A DNA stretch of 64,000 bases, from NCBI RefSeq assembly GCF_034377285.1, contig NZ_CP139715.1, positions 62,001-126,000 on the forward strand, read 5' to 3'. Position numbers and translations under genes: made by a program. Shown piece after piece: positions 43,595-51,632 of this stretch. The notes beneath the pieces are model-generated. The model did no database searches. It was given only the letters and a program-made list of their open reading frames with translations, and was not told the origin of the DNA. The number at the start of each line of letters is the position of its first letter. The first letter of the stretch is position 1. Origin of the DNA: Thalassobaculum sp. OXR-137. Lineage in GTDB: Bacteria; Pseudomonadota; Alphaproteobacteria; Thalassobaculales; Thalassobaculaceae.

Positions 43595-44506
43595 ATGGGA
43601 TCCGGGGTGATGCAGCAGTTCCTCGACTATATCGGCAGCTTTCGCAGCGGCCGGCGCTTCATTGCGCTGGAAGAGGAGCGCGCCCTGCTGAACATGGCCA
43701 CCTCCAATCTCGGCCTGGGGCTCGACGACGCGATGGCGGCACTGCTGATCGGTGCGCGGCAGGCAGGCCTGGTCCTGGAAAGCGAGGTTGCCGAGGAAAC
43801 CGCCGCCTTCCTGGCCGGTCGGATCAAGCAGGCCGGAAAGATCGTCAAGGCGGACTTCCAGGCGGCGACCGATTTCTTCATGGCCCGCGCCGGCAACCTG
43901 ATCACCCCGACCGAGGCGGCCCGTCGGGTGCGCCAGCTCGTCAACCGGTCCGGCTGGACCCCGGCGCGCGCCGGCTGGATCTGGCCCGACACCTCCTGGT
44001 TCGACCGCATTCCCGATCCGACGCCGAGCACCCGCGCGCTGGTTCCGCCGATGCCGGTCCCGATGGCGACCGGCGGGTCCAACGGCCAGCAGGAGGCTGG
44101 CGGCGGCAACGCCGGCGACGTCCTGCGAGACTGGGCCGCAGCGCTGCAGTCGCGCAACGTGGACCGGATCATCGCCCTCTACACCGCCGACGCCCTGCTG
44201 CTGGCGACGGCAGAGGATCAGCCCCTGATCGGACCGCCGCAGATCCGCACCTATTTCAACCGTCTGACGTCCTACGAGGGGCTGAGCGTCCGGTTTCAGC
44301 AGGAACTCCAGCGCCTGTCCTCGGACCGGGCGACGCTGGTCAGCGGGCTGTACACCTTCACCTGGCTGGATCCGCAGACCGGCAGTCCCGTGGTCACGCC
44401 GGCGCGCTACAGCTTCGCGGTGCGCGCCGTCTCCGGGCCCGGCCGGATCGCCATGCACCATTCCTCGCGCGTCCCCGGCAACTACCCGGGCGCTGCGGCG
44501 ATCTAG
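43595..44506 (+). CDS. two-domain protein: undescribed 120-residue domain plus SnoaL/NTF2-like domain
   Basis: The protein has 303 residues from the first ATG; an ATG at 43610 overlaps the stop of a 24-codon frame (43536-43610) and could be the true start. Residues 22-140 read FIALEEERALL... to WFDRIP and match the 46851 protein almost block by block. Residues 174-295 resemble a DUF4440/SnoaL-like or CaMKII-association fold, with VLRDWAAALQSRNVDRIIAL then LIGPPQIRTYF. The linker is Pro/Gly-rich. No TM segment. It lies 75 bases after the ABC-MlaE fusion and is probably part of its transcript. Confidence 0.8.
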   Translation: MGSGVMQQFLDYIGSFRSGRRFIALEEERALLNMATSNLGLGLDDAMAALLIGARQAGLVLESEVAEETAAFLAGRIKQAGKIVKADFQAATDFFMARAGNLITPTEAARRVRQLVNRSGWTPARAGWIWPDTSWFDRIPDPTPSTRALVPPMPVPMATGGSNGQQEAGGGNAGDVLRDWAAALQSRNVDRIIALYTADALLLATAEDQPLIGPPQIRTYFNRLTSYEGLSVRFQQELQRLSSDRATLVSGLYTFTWLDPQTGSPVVTPARYSFAVRAVSGPGRIAMHHSSRVPGNYPGAAAI

Positions 44507-44535
44507 AACATAGGTCAGAGGGCAGAGGCGGTCGC

Positions 44536-44553
44536 GGGCCGGAGGACCGGCCC
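44536..44553. terminator. short hairpin between converging genes
   Basis: GGGCCGG and CCGGCCC pair across a four-base loop in the 58-base gap between the converging genes at 44506 and 44565. It could serve both transcripts. It lacks a T-run. Confidence 0.45.
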
Positions 44554-44564
44554 TACAAGACCGG

Positions 44565-44990
44565 TCAGGTCTGGCGGCCTTCCTCGACGATCTTCACGCC
44601 GCCGATCCGCGAATGGATATGGGCGTAGCAGAGCCCGGCACCCATGATCAGCACGACCGTGGCCTGCATGGCGTTGATCAGGTCGGTCCGGCTGTCGATC
44701 GTCACCCAATCCTTGTCGATGGCGAACCAGGCGCCGGCGGACATGGCGATCGAGACCAGCAGCAGGCCTGTCCGCTGCAGGGCGACCGCGCCGGTCTCGG
44801 TGATGTTGTAATAGGCGAAGCCCAGCACGCCGAAACAGGCGACCTTCAGGATGACGTCCTGATCCGGGTAGTCGACCACCCAGTGGTAATAGGAATAGCC
44901 GCTGGTGTTGTAGGTCGCGAACACGATGAAGGCCGGATAGAGCAGCCGAGCCAGGATGCCGCCGGGGCCGAGAATGAAGTGTCCGTCCAT
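44565..44990 (-). CDS. small four-helix membrane protein (DUF6524-like)
   Basis: The 141-residue protein has four hydrophobic segments, including LLYPAFIVFATYNTSGYSYY, VLGFAYYNITETGAVAL and NAMQATVVLIMGAGLCYAHI. The Tyr-rich first loop and the length resemble the DUF6524 family of uncharacterised proteobacterial membrane proteins; I assign this cautiously. It converges with the shared-domain protein gene and has no close partner on its strand. Function is unknown. Confidence 0.72.
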   Translation of the reverse strand: MDGHFILGPGGILARLLYPAFIVFATYNTSGYSYYHWVVDYPDQDVILKVACFGVLGFAYYNITETGAVALQRTGLLLVSIAMSAGAWFAIDKDWVTIDSRTDLINAMQATVVLIMGAGLCYAHIHSRIGGVKIVEEGRQT

Positions 44991-45088
44991 GCCATCCGTC
45001 CGCCGCGTTTCGTTCCGTCGCCGGGCCTTCGAGCCGATCCGTCATCCTACGAACGCGCGGGGCATCAGGCAAGCGGGCAGGCGTCGCC

Positions 45089-46090
45089 TCAACAGGCGGG
45101 AGCGACCGTGACTTCCCGGCAGAACGCTGCGTCCATCCGAGCCTGCGCTTCGGCGATGGTCCGGTCGCGCTGCTCGGCGATGACCCGGCGCAGCTCGGCC
45201 TCGAAGACCGGCCGGTTCATGGCGCTGTCGGCCCAATTGATCAGGTAGTCGGTCCCCCAGAGGCCGGCGGCGATCGCGCCGGAGACGAGCGACACCCCGA
45301 CCAAGCCCCCCGTGTCCACCGCCGACATGAGCGCCGCGCCGCCGGCCATGGGGACGACGACCGGGACGATCACCAGACGCGTGGCGGCGCTCAGCAGGCG
45401 GATCGAGAGCGGCCGCACGGCCCGGCCCAGCACCAGGTCTGCCTGGGCCGGATCGACCGTCCCGTCGTGCAGCACGGCCTGCGGTCCCCGCGTCAGCCGG
45501 TCCGGCGCCCCCGGATACCAGTCGACCAGCAGCGGCCGGGCATAGGCGGCGGGAGCGCCCCGGGCCGCCCGGTCGGCTGCCAGGGAGCGGTCGAGCCGGG
45601 CGAGCTGGTCGACGGCGTCCTGCCAGGCCTCGAAAAGCTCATGCTCGGTCGTCTCGGGCTTGATCACTTGTTCTTCGAAGGCGGCGCCGACATAGGCCTC
45701 CAGATCGCGGACGATCTCGCCGCTGTCGATCGCCTCGCCGCGCCAGAGCTGGCCGCCGACGCTCTGCGCGCCGACCCCGGCCAGCCGCGCGCTCACCGAG
45801 AGGCTCGACAGCCAGCCGTACACCCACTCGCTGTATTCCGGCACCCGATCGGCGACCTCGTCGTAGGGCCGGCTCAGCCGCGCCTCCACCAGAGCCCCGG
45901 CCGCGCGGCGCAGGATCAGGGCGTCATCCCTGACCCAGGCCTCGGCCCGCTTTGCGGAAACATCGAGGATTTGGGCGGCTTGTGTCCTAGTTTGCTGCGC
46001 ATTTCCCGGCGCAGCCCCTGCAGTCAGCGCAATACACAGGACTGCGCCCCACACTTTATGCATTAGTAGGCTGGCGAAAATGCGATACAT
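45089..46090 (-). CDS. exported protein with C-terminal membrane-like segments
   Basis: I place the start at the ATG at 46090 (333 residues); an ATG at 46063 and a TTG at 46099 are alternatives. A signal peptide is visible, with VWGAVLCIALTAGAAP then GNAQ-Q. The mid-part is helical and charged. At about residues 230-290 there are two Gly-rich hydrophobic stretches, TRLVIVPVVVPMAGGAALMS and VGVSLVSGAIAAGLWGTDYL. Both could be membrane hairpins like those in the small glycine-rich proteins. Cys residues near the C-terminus (FCREVTVAPAC) are 10 positions apart and could form a disulfide. No family recognised. Confidence 0.72.
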   Translation of the reverse strand: MYRIFASLLMHKVWGAVLCIALTAGAAPGNAQQTRTQAAQILDVSAKRAEAWVRDDALILRRAAGALVEARLSRPYDEVADRVPEYSEWVYGWLSSLSVSARLAGVGAQSVGGQLWRGEAIDSGEIVRDLEAYVGAAFEEQVIKPETTEHELFEAWQDAVDQLARLDRSLAADRAARGAPAAYARPLLVDWYPGAPDRLTRGPQAVLHDGTVDPAQADLVLGRAVRPLSIRLLSAATRLVIVPVVVPMAGGAALMSAVDTGGLVGVSLVSGAIAAGLWGTDYLINWADSAMNRPVFEAELRRVIAEQRDRTIAEAQARMDAAFCREVTVAPAC

Positions 46091-46245
46091 AAGACCCAAT
46101 CTGACGACCCTCTTCCTGGTGTGCTGCGACGAGAAATCAAAGGTCTGTGGCCATAAACGGGATGACGGTGGAGCAGCCTTCGGTCATTATGTGTGCTGAT
46201 ACGCACGACGTCACGTATCGACGAAAAAGAACGGGAGTACTAGGC

Positions 46246-46659
46246 ATGAAAGCGTTCGCTTTCTTACTGATTTCAGCCGGAGTCCTGATTGGCTCGATGT
46301 CCGTGGCGTCGGCTCAACAGGTGACGACTGCGCCCTCGACCGAAGCGGTCGGCGGTTCCGTCCTGACGCCGGAGCAGATCGAGAACCTCAACGCCATGGT
46401 CGACCGCATGCAGTCCAGCATGAACGACATGGTTGAAGCGGCCCGGGAAACGGCGCTTCAGATCGGGCAGGGTTCCAAGACCGTGGTTCTGACCACCAAC
46501 GACCTCGCGGCCATTGCGATCGGCTCGGTCGGCGCGGCGCTGTTGGTGGACATGCTGGGCGGTGGCGGCATGGCGACCCTGGCGGGTGCCGTGGCCGGCG
46601 GCGTCGGCGCCCACTGGCTGATGACCCGCGACGGTCCGCTGTTCGAGAGCCCGCTGTAA
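46246..46659 (+). CDS. small secreted glycine-rich protein
   Basis: The ATG at 46246 is preceded by GGGAG and gives 137 residues, the same as the 39565 protein. The signal peptide is MKAFAFLLISAGVLIG then a cut near ASA-Q. A helical segment (LTPEQIENLNAMVDRMQSSM) leads to a Gly-rich hydrophobic tail, LAAIAIGSVGAALLVDMLGG and TLAGAVAGGVGAHWLM, with several G-x3-G spacings. It is divergent from the exported protein gene at 46090. Confidence 0.72.
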   Translation: MKAFAFLLISAGVLIGSMSVASAQQVTTAPSTEAVGGSVLTPEQIENLNAMVDRMQSSMNDMVEAARETALQIGQGSKTVVLTTNDLAAIAIGSVGAALLVDMLGGGGMATLAGAVAGGVGAHWLMTRDGPLFESPL

Positions 46660-46676
46660 GGCCCATCTGCCCCCGG

Positions 46677-46704
46677 GCGTCCGGCAGGTCAGCCTCCCGG
46701 ACGC
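46677..46704 (+). terminator. hairpin after the small secreted gene
   Basis: GCGTCCGG and CCGGACGC form an 8-bp stem with a 12-base loop, 18 bases after the stop of the 46246 gene. A T-run is absent. Confidence 0.45.
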
Positions 46705-46751
46705 ATCGGACCGAGCGGTTACAGGCGTTTCCCTAGGCGGGGCCTTCCGGT

Positions 46752-46792
46752 TCGTCGGCGGCGGAATCGTATTCCGATTGCACCGCCGACGA
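46752..46792. promoter_or_regulatory. 41-base nested palindrome before the Mic60-like operon
   Basis: TCGTCGGCGG (46752-46761) pairs with CCGCCGACGA (46783-46792), and an inner pair CGGAAT / ATTCCG is nested between. It lies 59 bases before the ATG of the shared-domain gene at 46851. It could end the previous transcript or act as an operator or leader structure. Confidence 0.5.
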
Positions 46793-46850
46793 TTAGCGTT
46801 GATAAAATGCGCCGGATTTCAAGGAATTGCAGAGTAGGCAGCGTAAGTCG

Positions 46851-47297
46851 ATGGTGTCAGATCCAGAGTCACGGCGGCGGTTTGCCGACATGGTCCGCAT
46901 CGAGGGGATGAACGGCGGTTTCATCCGGGCGGAAGACGAGCGTCGCTTGCTGCAGGACGGCATGACGCGGTTCAACCTCTCCCTCGACGAGGCCAACGGC
47001 GCCATGCTGGCGACCGTCAACGACCAGAAACTGGTGCTGCAGCGGGTGGCCGACGAAGGCACCCGTGAGTTTCTCAACGTCCAGGCCAGCCGGAACCGGC
47101 AGCGCAAGCTGTCCCGGAAAGACTTTAAACAGGCGGTCGAGATGTATCGGGCCAAGGCCCGGCAGCGGGTCTCCGAGGAAGAGGCCAAGCGACGCGTGAA
47201 GTGTCTGATGCTGGAGGAGGGGATCACCGCCAAGCGGGACGGATGGATCATCCGCACGCGGCGCTGGTTCAATTCGATACCGGAGCAGATTGCGTAG
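46851..47297 (+). CDS. stand-alone copy of the undescribed 120-residue domain
   Basis: The ATG at 46851 gives 148 residues; an in-frame TTG at 46827 is less likely. Residues 24-143 (FIRAEDERRLLQDGM to WFNSIP) match residues 22-140 of the protein at 43595, with shared blocks E-[DE]-E-R-x-L-L, L-x-L-D-[DE]-A and a terminal W-F-x-x-I-P. It is highly charged, mostly helical and without TM segments, and may be a cytosolic adaptor. The Mic60-like gene follows 41 bases downstream on the same strand. Confidence 0.8.
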   Translation: MVSDPESRRRFADMVRIEGMNGGFIRAEDERRLLQDGMTRFNLSLDEANGAMLATVNDQKLVLQRVADEGTREFLNVQASRNRQRKLSRKDFKQAVEMYRAKARQRVSEEEAKRRVKCLMLEEGITAKRDGWIIRTRRWFNSIPEQIA

Positions 47298-47338
47298 GCA
47301 CGAGGGACCAGAACGGCCCGAAACCCGAGGATACTAGA

Positions 47339-48841
47339 ATGGCGAACCGACCACGGCTGCCCAACGTGGATCCAGAAGATCTCGCAAAGCTCGCGAGCCA
47401 GTATCCGGGCAGCCGGACGGCCGACGGATCGGGGGCGAGCGACAAGCCGTCCTCCGCCACCGCCGCGTCGTCTTCCGCCACCAAGGACGCGTCCGGTCCG
47501 GCCCTTTCCGCGTCCTCCTCCGCCCGGACGGGGACCGCGTCGACCAGCGCGCCGGCAGGCTCCGGGTCGGGCAAGCCTGCCAAGCCCGCCAAGAAGGGCG
47601 GAAGCTGGTCCGCGGCCTTCCTGACATTCGTGTTCGCGCTGATCGCCGTGGCGGCCGCCATCGCCGCCATCGGGGCGCCGAGCTATCGCGGCGAAATCCA
47701 TGCGCTGCTGACCAAATACGGCAAGCCGCATCTCAACGACGACGCCATCGACATCCTGTCCGGCTACGACACGCAGCGCCTGGAGGTGACCTATGAAGGT
47801 CTCGATCAGCGCATCGAGGCGCTGAATCAGGCGCTCGCGCGGGTCGCCGCCGCCCAGGGCGTGTCCGGCGACGACGTGCGGGCGTTGCTGCTGCGCGACG
47901 AGTTGTCGGAGAAGCTCGACGGTCTGGTCACCCGGGTCGACGCCATCGCCCAGACGAACGACAGCCAGGCCGAGCGCCTCGCCGCTCTCGACACCGACAT
48001 GACCGCGGTGACCGATACCCTGCGCGGAGAGCTTCGCGCGTCCGCCGACGAGATCCGCGGCGCCATCGCCGCGGTGCAGGAGTCGGTCGATGCCACCCGC
48101 ACCGACCTCGGCGCTCTGGCCGACCGGCAGACGACCGCCGAAGGACGCTCGGAAGAGCTGGCCGCCGCGACCGTCGAGTTGGACGGCCGCCTGGAGACGC
48201 TCAACGGTCGTCTCGGTTCCCTGATCACCGACTTCAAAAGCCTGCTCGACCTGAACGACCAGCTCGCCCAGACCGTGGCGACCTTCAAGCAGGAGAACAT
48301 GCCGGTCCTCGCCGTGATCCAACTCCGCGACGCGGTGATGCGGTCCGAGCCCTACCTGCCGGAACTGGCCTTTGCCAAGCGGGTGCTGAACGGCGCTCCG
48401 GGGATCCAGCCGGCCCTGGAGAAGCTGACCCGTCAGGCGCAGAACGGAATCGAGTCGATCCCCGATCTCCGCCGCGACCTGCGGCTGATCGTCAACAACC
48501 TGGGGATGTTCGTCTCCAAGCCGAATTCCTGGCCCGATCGGGTCGGCACCTGGTTCAACATGCTGGTCGGCACCACCACCGTGCCGGAAGCGCGCCAAGG
48601 CGGCGGTCTGGTGGCGACGCTCGCCACCATGGACGAAGCCCTGGATCGCGACGATCTGGAGCTGGTCATCCGCGAAGGTGCGGGCCTCCAGTCGGAGATC
48701 CGGTCGACGGCCCTGGCCGACTGGCTGAGCGCCGTGGTCGAAAGGGTCGAGGCGACCGACGCGGTCCGTCAGCTCGAGACCATCGTCTACGACCGGTCGA
48801 TGGTGAAGCAGGCCAGCCAGGGGGCGAGCAAGGTCCAGTAG
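47339..48841 (+). CDS. Mic60/mitofilin-like membrane protein A
   Basis: The ATG at 47339 follows GAGG and gives 500 residues. A Ser/Ala/Thr/Pro-rich cytosolic tail (1-88) precedes one TM helix at 91-113. A long helical coiled-coil region follows to about 305, and then a C-terminal domain with AVIQLRDAVMRSEPYLPELA and ALDRDDLELVIREGAG. This layout and the LRDA...PY..EL pattern match the COG4223/Mic60 group of alphaproteobacteria, homologues of the mitochondrial crista-junction protein. Mic60 in this class usually sits beside heme-synthesis genes. This is not that context, so it is probably an extra paralogue. Confidence 0.8.
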   Translation: MANRPRLPNVDPEDLAKLASQYPGSRTADGSGASDKPSSATAASSSATKDASGPALSASSSARTGTASTSAPAGSGSGKPAKPAKKGGSWSAAFLTFVFALIAVAAAIAAIGAPSYRGEIHALLTKYGKPHLNDDAIDILSGYDTQRLEVTYEGLDQRIEALNQALARVAAAQGVSGDDVRALLLRDELSEKLDGLVTRVDAIAQTNDSQAERLAALDTDMTAVTDTLRGELRASADEIRGAIAAVQESVDATRTDLGALADRQTTAEGRSEELAAATVELDGRLETLNGRLGSLITDFKSLLDLNDQLAQTVATFKQENMPVLAVIQLRDAVMRSEPYLPELAFAKRVLNGAPGIQPALEKLTRQAQNGIESIPDLRRDLRLIVNNLGMFVSKPNSWPDRVGTWFNMLVGTTTVPEARQGGGLVATLATMDEALDRDDLELVIREGAGLQSEIRSTALADWLSAVVERVEATDAVRQLETIVYDRSMVKQASQGASKVQ

Positions 48842-48860
48842 GGCCGGCGTCGATCCTCCG

Positions 48861-49475
48861 GTGGAACCAGCAGAACTTTTCTCGATCCTCGGCGCCCGGC
48901 TCGTCGGAGGCATCGTGCTGGTCGTCCTGCCGCTGCTCGGCTATGTCGTGGCGAACCTGATCTGGCACGTCCAGCCGCTGGTGTTCTTCCATCGCATCCC
49001 GCTGCTGTCGAAACTGGCCATGATCACCGGCCTGCTGCTCGGGATCGGCGTCATCGCCGCCAGCCCGCACCGTCCCTCCTTCGACATCAATGCGATCGTC
49101 GCCAGCGGCGGGGCGTGGGACGTGACGTGGCGCCAGTTCCTCACCGACATCGCCGATCCCGGCCTGTACGGGTACGAGGCCCTGTGGCGCATGTTGAGCG
49201 TCCGGGACCTGTCGGGTCTGTGGATGCTCTACGGCATTGCGGTGAGTGGTGCGCTGATCGCCAGCGCGATCGCCACGCTCGTCGTCCTGCGCGGCGAAGA
49301 GTTCCTGATCGGCGTCTTCGCGATGACCTATGAAGTTCTCGTGATGCAGGCCCTGGCCATATACGTGATCACGCTCCTCGCCTATACGCTGTGCACCTTC
49401 AACTTCTGGACCGCCCTGATCGCCCTGATCGTCCTGCAATATTACAGATATGTGAGACATCCGGCGGGGCACTAG
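48861..49475 (+). CDS. polytopic membrane protein of unknown function
   Basis: A GTG at 48861, 19 bases after the Mic60-like stop, gives 204 residues. There are about five hydrophobic segments, for example GGIVLVVLPLLGYVVANLIW, LSKLAMITGLLLGIGVIAAS and VLVMQALAIYVITLLAYTLC. The loops are short and the first is cytosolic or periplasmic depending on charge. I recognise no family. Its position between two Mic60-like genes suggests a common membrane complex. Confidence 0.7.
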   Translation: MEPAELFSILGARLVGGIVLVVLPLLGYVVANLIWHVQPLVFFHRIPLLSKLAMITGLLLGIGVIAASPHRPSFDINAIVASGGAWDVTWRQFLTDIADPGLYGYEALWRMLSVRDLSGLWMLYGIAVSGALIASAIATLVVLRGEEFLIGVFAMTYEVLVMQALAIYVITLLAYTLCTFNFWTALIALIVLQYYRYVRHPAGH

Positions 49476-49580
49476 TACTGGCCGACTTTCCGCGTCGGAA
49501 AGCAGGAGCGGCCGATACATTTCAAATCCCCTGTAGTATAGTTTGGGGAAAGTAAGGCTCACCTAAAAGGGGTAAAGGCT

Positions 49581-50786
49581 GTGACGGACGAGGATACCGG
49601 CAAAACTGCCAAAACGACGAAGCGCAAAACCGCGTCGACAGGGACCCGGGCGCCCTCGAAGCCGCGCAGCAAGACAGCCGCTTCTACGCCGGCCGCCACG
49701 ACGGCGGGCGCGAAGGCAGCCGCTGCGCCCGCTCCGTCGGTCTCCGACAAGCCGACGCCGGAGCCGGTTGCGGCGACCAGCCCCAACCCGTCGGCAACAA
49801 CGGTGACGGAAACCACCGCGGCGACCGCCGCCCCGACCTCCCCCGCCCCGGCTTCCCCCACCCCGGCCGCCGCAGCCTCGTCCGGTTCCGGATCGGGCAG
49901 CGCGAGCACGGGTGGCTCCGGGTCGGGCGGTTCCGGGTCGGGCGGCTCGGGATCGGGCGGCGGCTACACCCGTATCCCGGCACCGCAGCCGAGCGCGTCC
50001 AGCGGCTCCGGTCTGGTCAGCCTGCCGATCATTCTCAGCATCGCCGCCATCGTCATCGCCATCCTGATCCCCGTCCTCAAGGATCGCGCCGGCGGGCCGA
50101 CGGTGAAGGTGGCAGACGTCGACGCCCTGAAGGTCCAGCAGACCGAGCTGCTGACCGCCGTCGCCAATCTGCAGTCCAGCATCGAAGCGCTCGGGGTCGA
50201 GCAGGACACCATGCGCGCCTCCATCGAGGCGGTTAAGGTGCCGTCGATCATGATCGCCGCCACCGACCTGGAGGAGACGATCAAGGCCGGCGACCCGTTC
50301 GAGGAGGATCTGGCGCTGTTCCGCGCGATCGTCGGCGAGAACGAGACGGTCGCCTCCGTCTATGCGCTCGAGCCGCTGGCTGCCGACGGCGTGCCGACGA
50401 AGCGCGAGCTGCAGGCCGGGTTCGGCGACGTGTCCCACGCCATCGTGGCCGCCTATCAGACCGTCGATTCCGAAGGCGATCTCGCCAAGCGGGTGTCGGA
50501 GACCATGGCCAACCTGACCGCGGCCACCACGCGTCTGCGCTGGCGCCTGGACGGTACGACCACGCCGGAAGGCACCGATCCGCTGGCGATCATGGCCCGG
50601 GCGGAGAAGGCGGCCGAGGACGCCGACTTCAACGCGGTGATTTTGGAGCTGGAAGCCCTGCCGGACAACCTGAAGGCGATGACCACCGACTGGGTCATGC
50701 AGGTCGAGGCCCAGCAGAAGGCTCAGACCGCGATCGAGGATCTTGAGCTGTTCATGATCGAAACGGTGGCCCGCACCCGGAAATAA
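49581..50786 (+). CDS. Mic60/mitofilin-like membrane protein B
   Basis: A GTG at 49581 follows AAAAGGGGTAAAGG and gives 401 residues. A long disordered N-tail of Lys/Thr/Pro/Ser and Gly-Ser runs (1-145) precedes one TM helix at 146-166. After a short coil (180-215), the C-terminal part shows AATDLEETIKAGDPFEEDLA and EPLAADGVPTKRELQAGFGD. The spacing and residues (L..AI..G.PF..EL and L..A..G.P....L) match the mitofilin signature of COG4223 proteins. It is shorter than protein A but has the same plan, so the two are probably paralogues. Confidence 0.8.
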   Translation: MTDEDTGKTAKTTKRKTASTGTRAPSKPRSKTAASTPAATTAGAKAAAAPAPSVSDKPTPEPVAATSPNPSATTVTETTAATAAPTSPAPASPTPAAAASSGSGSGSASTGGSGSGGSGSGGSGSGGGYTRIPAPQPSASSGSGLVSLPIILSIAAIVIAILIPVLKDRAGGPTVKVADVDALKVQQTELLTAVANLQSSIEALGVEQDTMRASIEAVKVPSIMIAATDLEETIKAGDPFEEDLALFRAIVGENETVASVYALEPLAADGVPTKRELQAGFGDVSHAIVAAYQTVDSEGDLAKRVSETMANLTAATTRLRWRLDGTTTPEGTDPLAIMARAEKAAEDADFNAVILELEALPDNLKAMTTDWVMQVEAQQKAQTAIEDLELFMIETVARTRK

Positions 50787-50854
50787 TCCGGGAGGAAATA
50801 AGCCGGGCGCCGCCCGGAAACAGATGAGGGGATCGGCGATGCCGGTCCCCTTCT

Positions 50855-51505
50855 CTATTCAGCGAACAGGACGGGTTCGATCTCGCGGGCGAGATTGCGG
50901 ATCTCCAGGGTCGCCCGGTTCTTCGGCGCCAGGCTCAGGGGCGAGGCGCCGTGATAGGACGCCTCCTGGAAGATCACCCGGTCGCCGATCCGCGACTTCA
51001 GCGGATTGAGACCGAGCTGCTCCAGATTGCGCTCGGTGTGGCGCACCACGGTCGTCATCTTCTTCACCCGGTTCAGGACCGAATGGAACGGGATCTCGCG
51101 CCGGGTCAGCTTGCTGGCGCTGCTGATGACCTGCTTCATCTTCGCCGCCTCGAACAGGCTGGCCTCGTCGGGCATCACCGGGATCAGGACCATGTCGGCC
51201 ACGCCGACCGCATAGACCATCGCCTGGTTGCCGAAGCCGGCAGTGTCGACCACGACCACGTCGGCCTCCTCGCCCAGGGCGTAGACCGACTCGATGATCT
51301 CGTGCTCGTTGGCGTTGGCCGAGACCGAGATGCCCTTGAACCCGGACTCGCTCTTGCGGGCCCATCGGGCCATGGCCTCGTTCGGGTCGGTGTCGAGAAT
51401 CGCGACAGCCTTGCCCTGGTCCCGCCAGTAGGAGGCAAGTGCTGCGCTGATGGTCGTCTTACCGGTTCCACCCTTGCTGGTGGCGATAACGAGAATACTG
51501 GCCAT
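50855..51505 (-). CDS. MinD/ParA-type ATPase
   Basis: The start is placed at the ATG at 51505 (216 residues); the upstream ATG adds four residues. The deviant Walker A is IATSKGGTGKTTISAALAS. LDTDPNEAMARWARKS follows, and the second switch reads VVVVDTAGFGNQAMVYAVG. It lacks an obvious membrane-targeting amphipathic tail, and its C-terminus is ordinary. ParA-type ATPases position cargo on the nucleoid; those beside envelope operons can position protein complexes. It converges with the Mic60-like gene B and is divergent from the exported protein at 51633. Confidence 0.9.
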   Translation of the reverse strand: MASILVIATSKGGTGKTTISAALASYWRDQGKAVAILDTDPNEAMARWARKSESGFKGISVSANANEHEIIESVYALGEEADVVVVDTAGFGNQAMVYAVGVADMVLIPVMPDEASLFEAAKMKQVISSASKLTRREIPFHSVLNRVKKMTTVVRHTERNLEQLGLNPLKSRIGDRVIFQEASYHGASPLSLAPKNRATLEIRNLAREIEPVLFAE

Positions 51506-51632
51506 GGCGGACAACATCTTGTGCAGTGATCGGGCAATGATGACCTACCGCCCTCACAAGCGATACCATGATGTTGCCGACCGACCGGTTTTCCGCTTTA
51601 GTTTGAAAAATTTCTGATTGGGCGGATCGCGA

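Noticed and set aside
44565-44990. Small membrane protein as part of the Mic60-like operon
   Set aside because: It lies on the opposite strand and converges with the preceding gene, so co-transcription is impossible.
49581-50000. Gly-Ser repeats in Mic60-like protein B as a functional repeat element
   Set aside because: They form an ordinary disordered linker before the TM segment and do not extend as DNA repeats beyond the gene.
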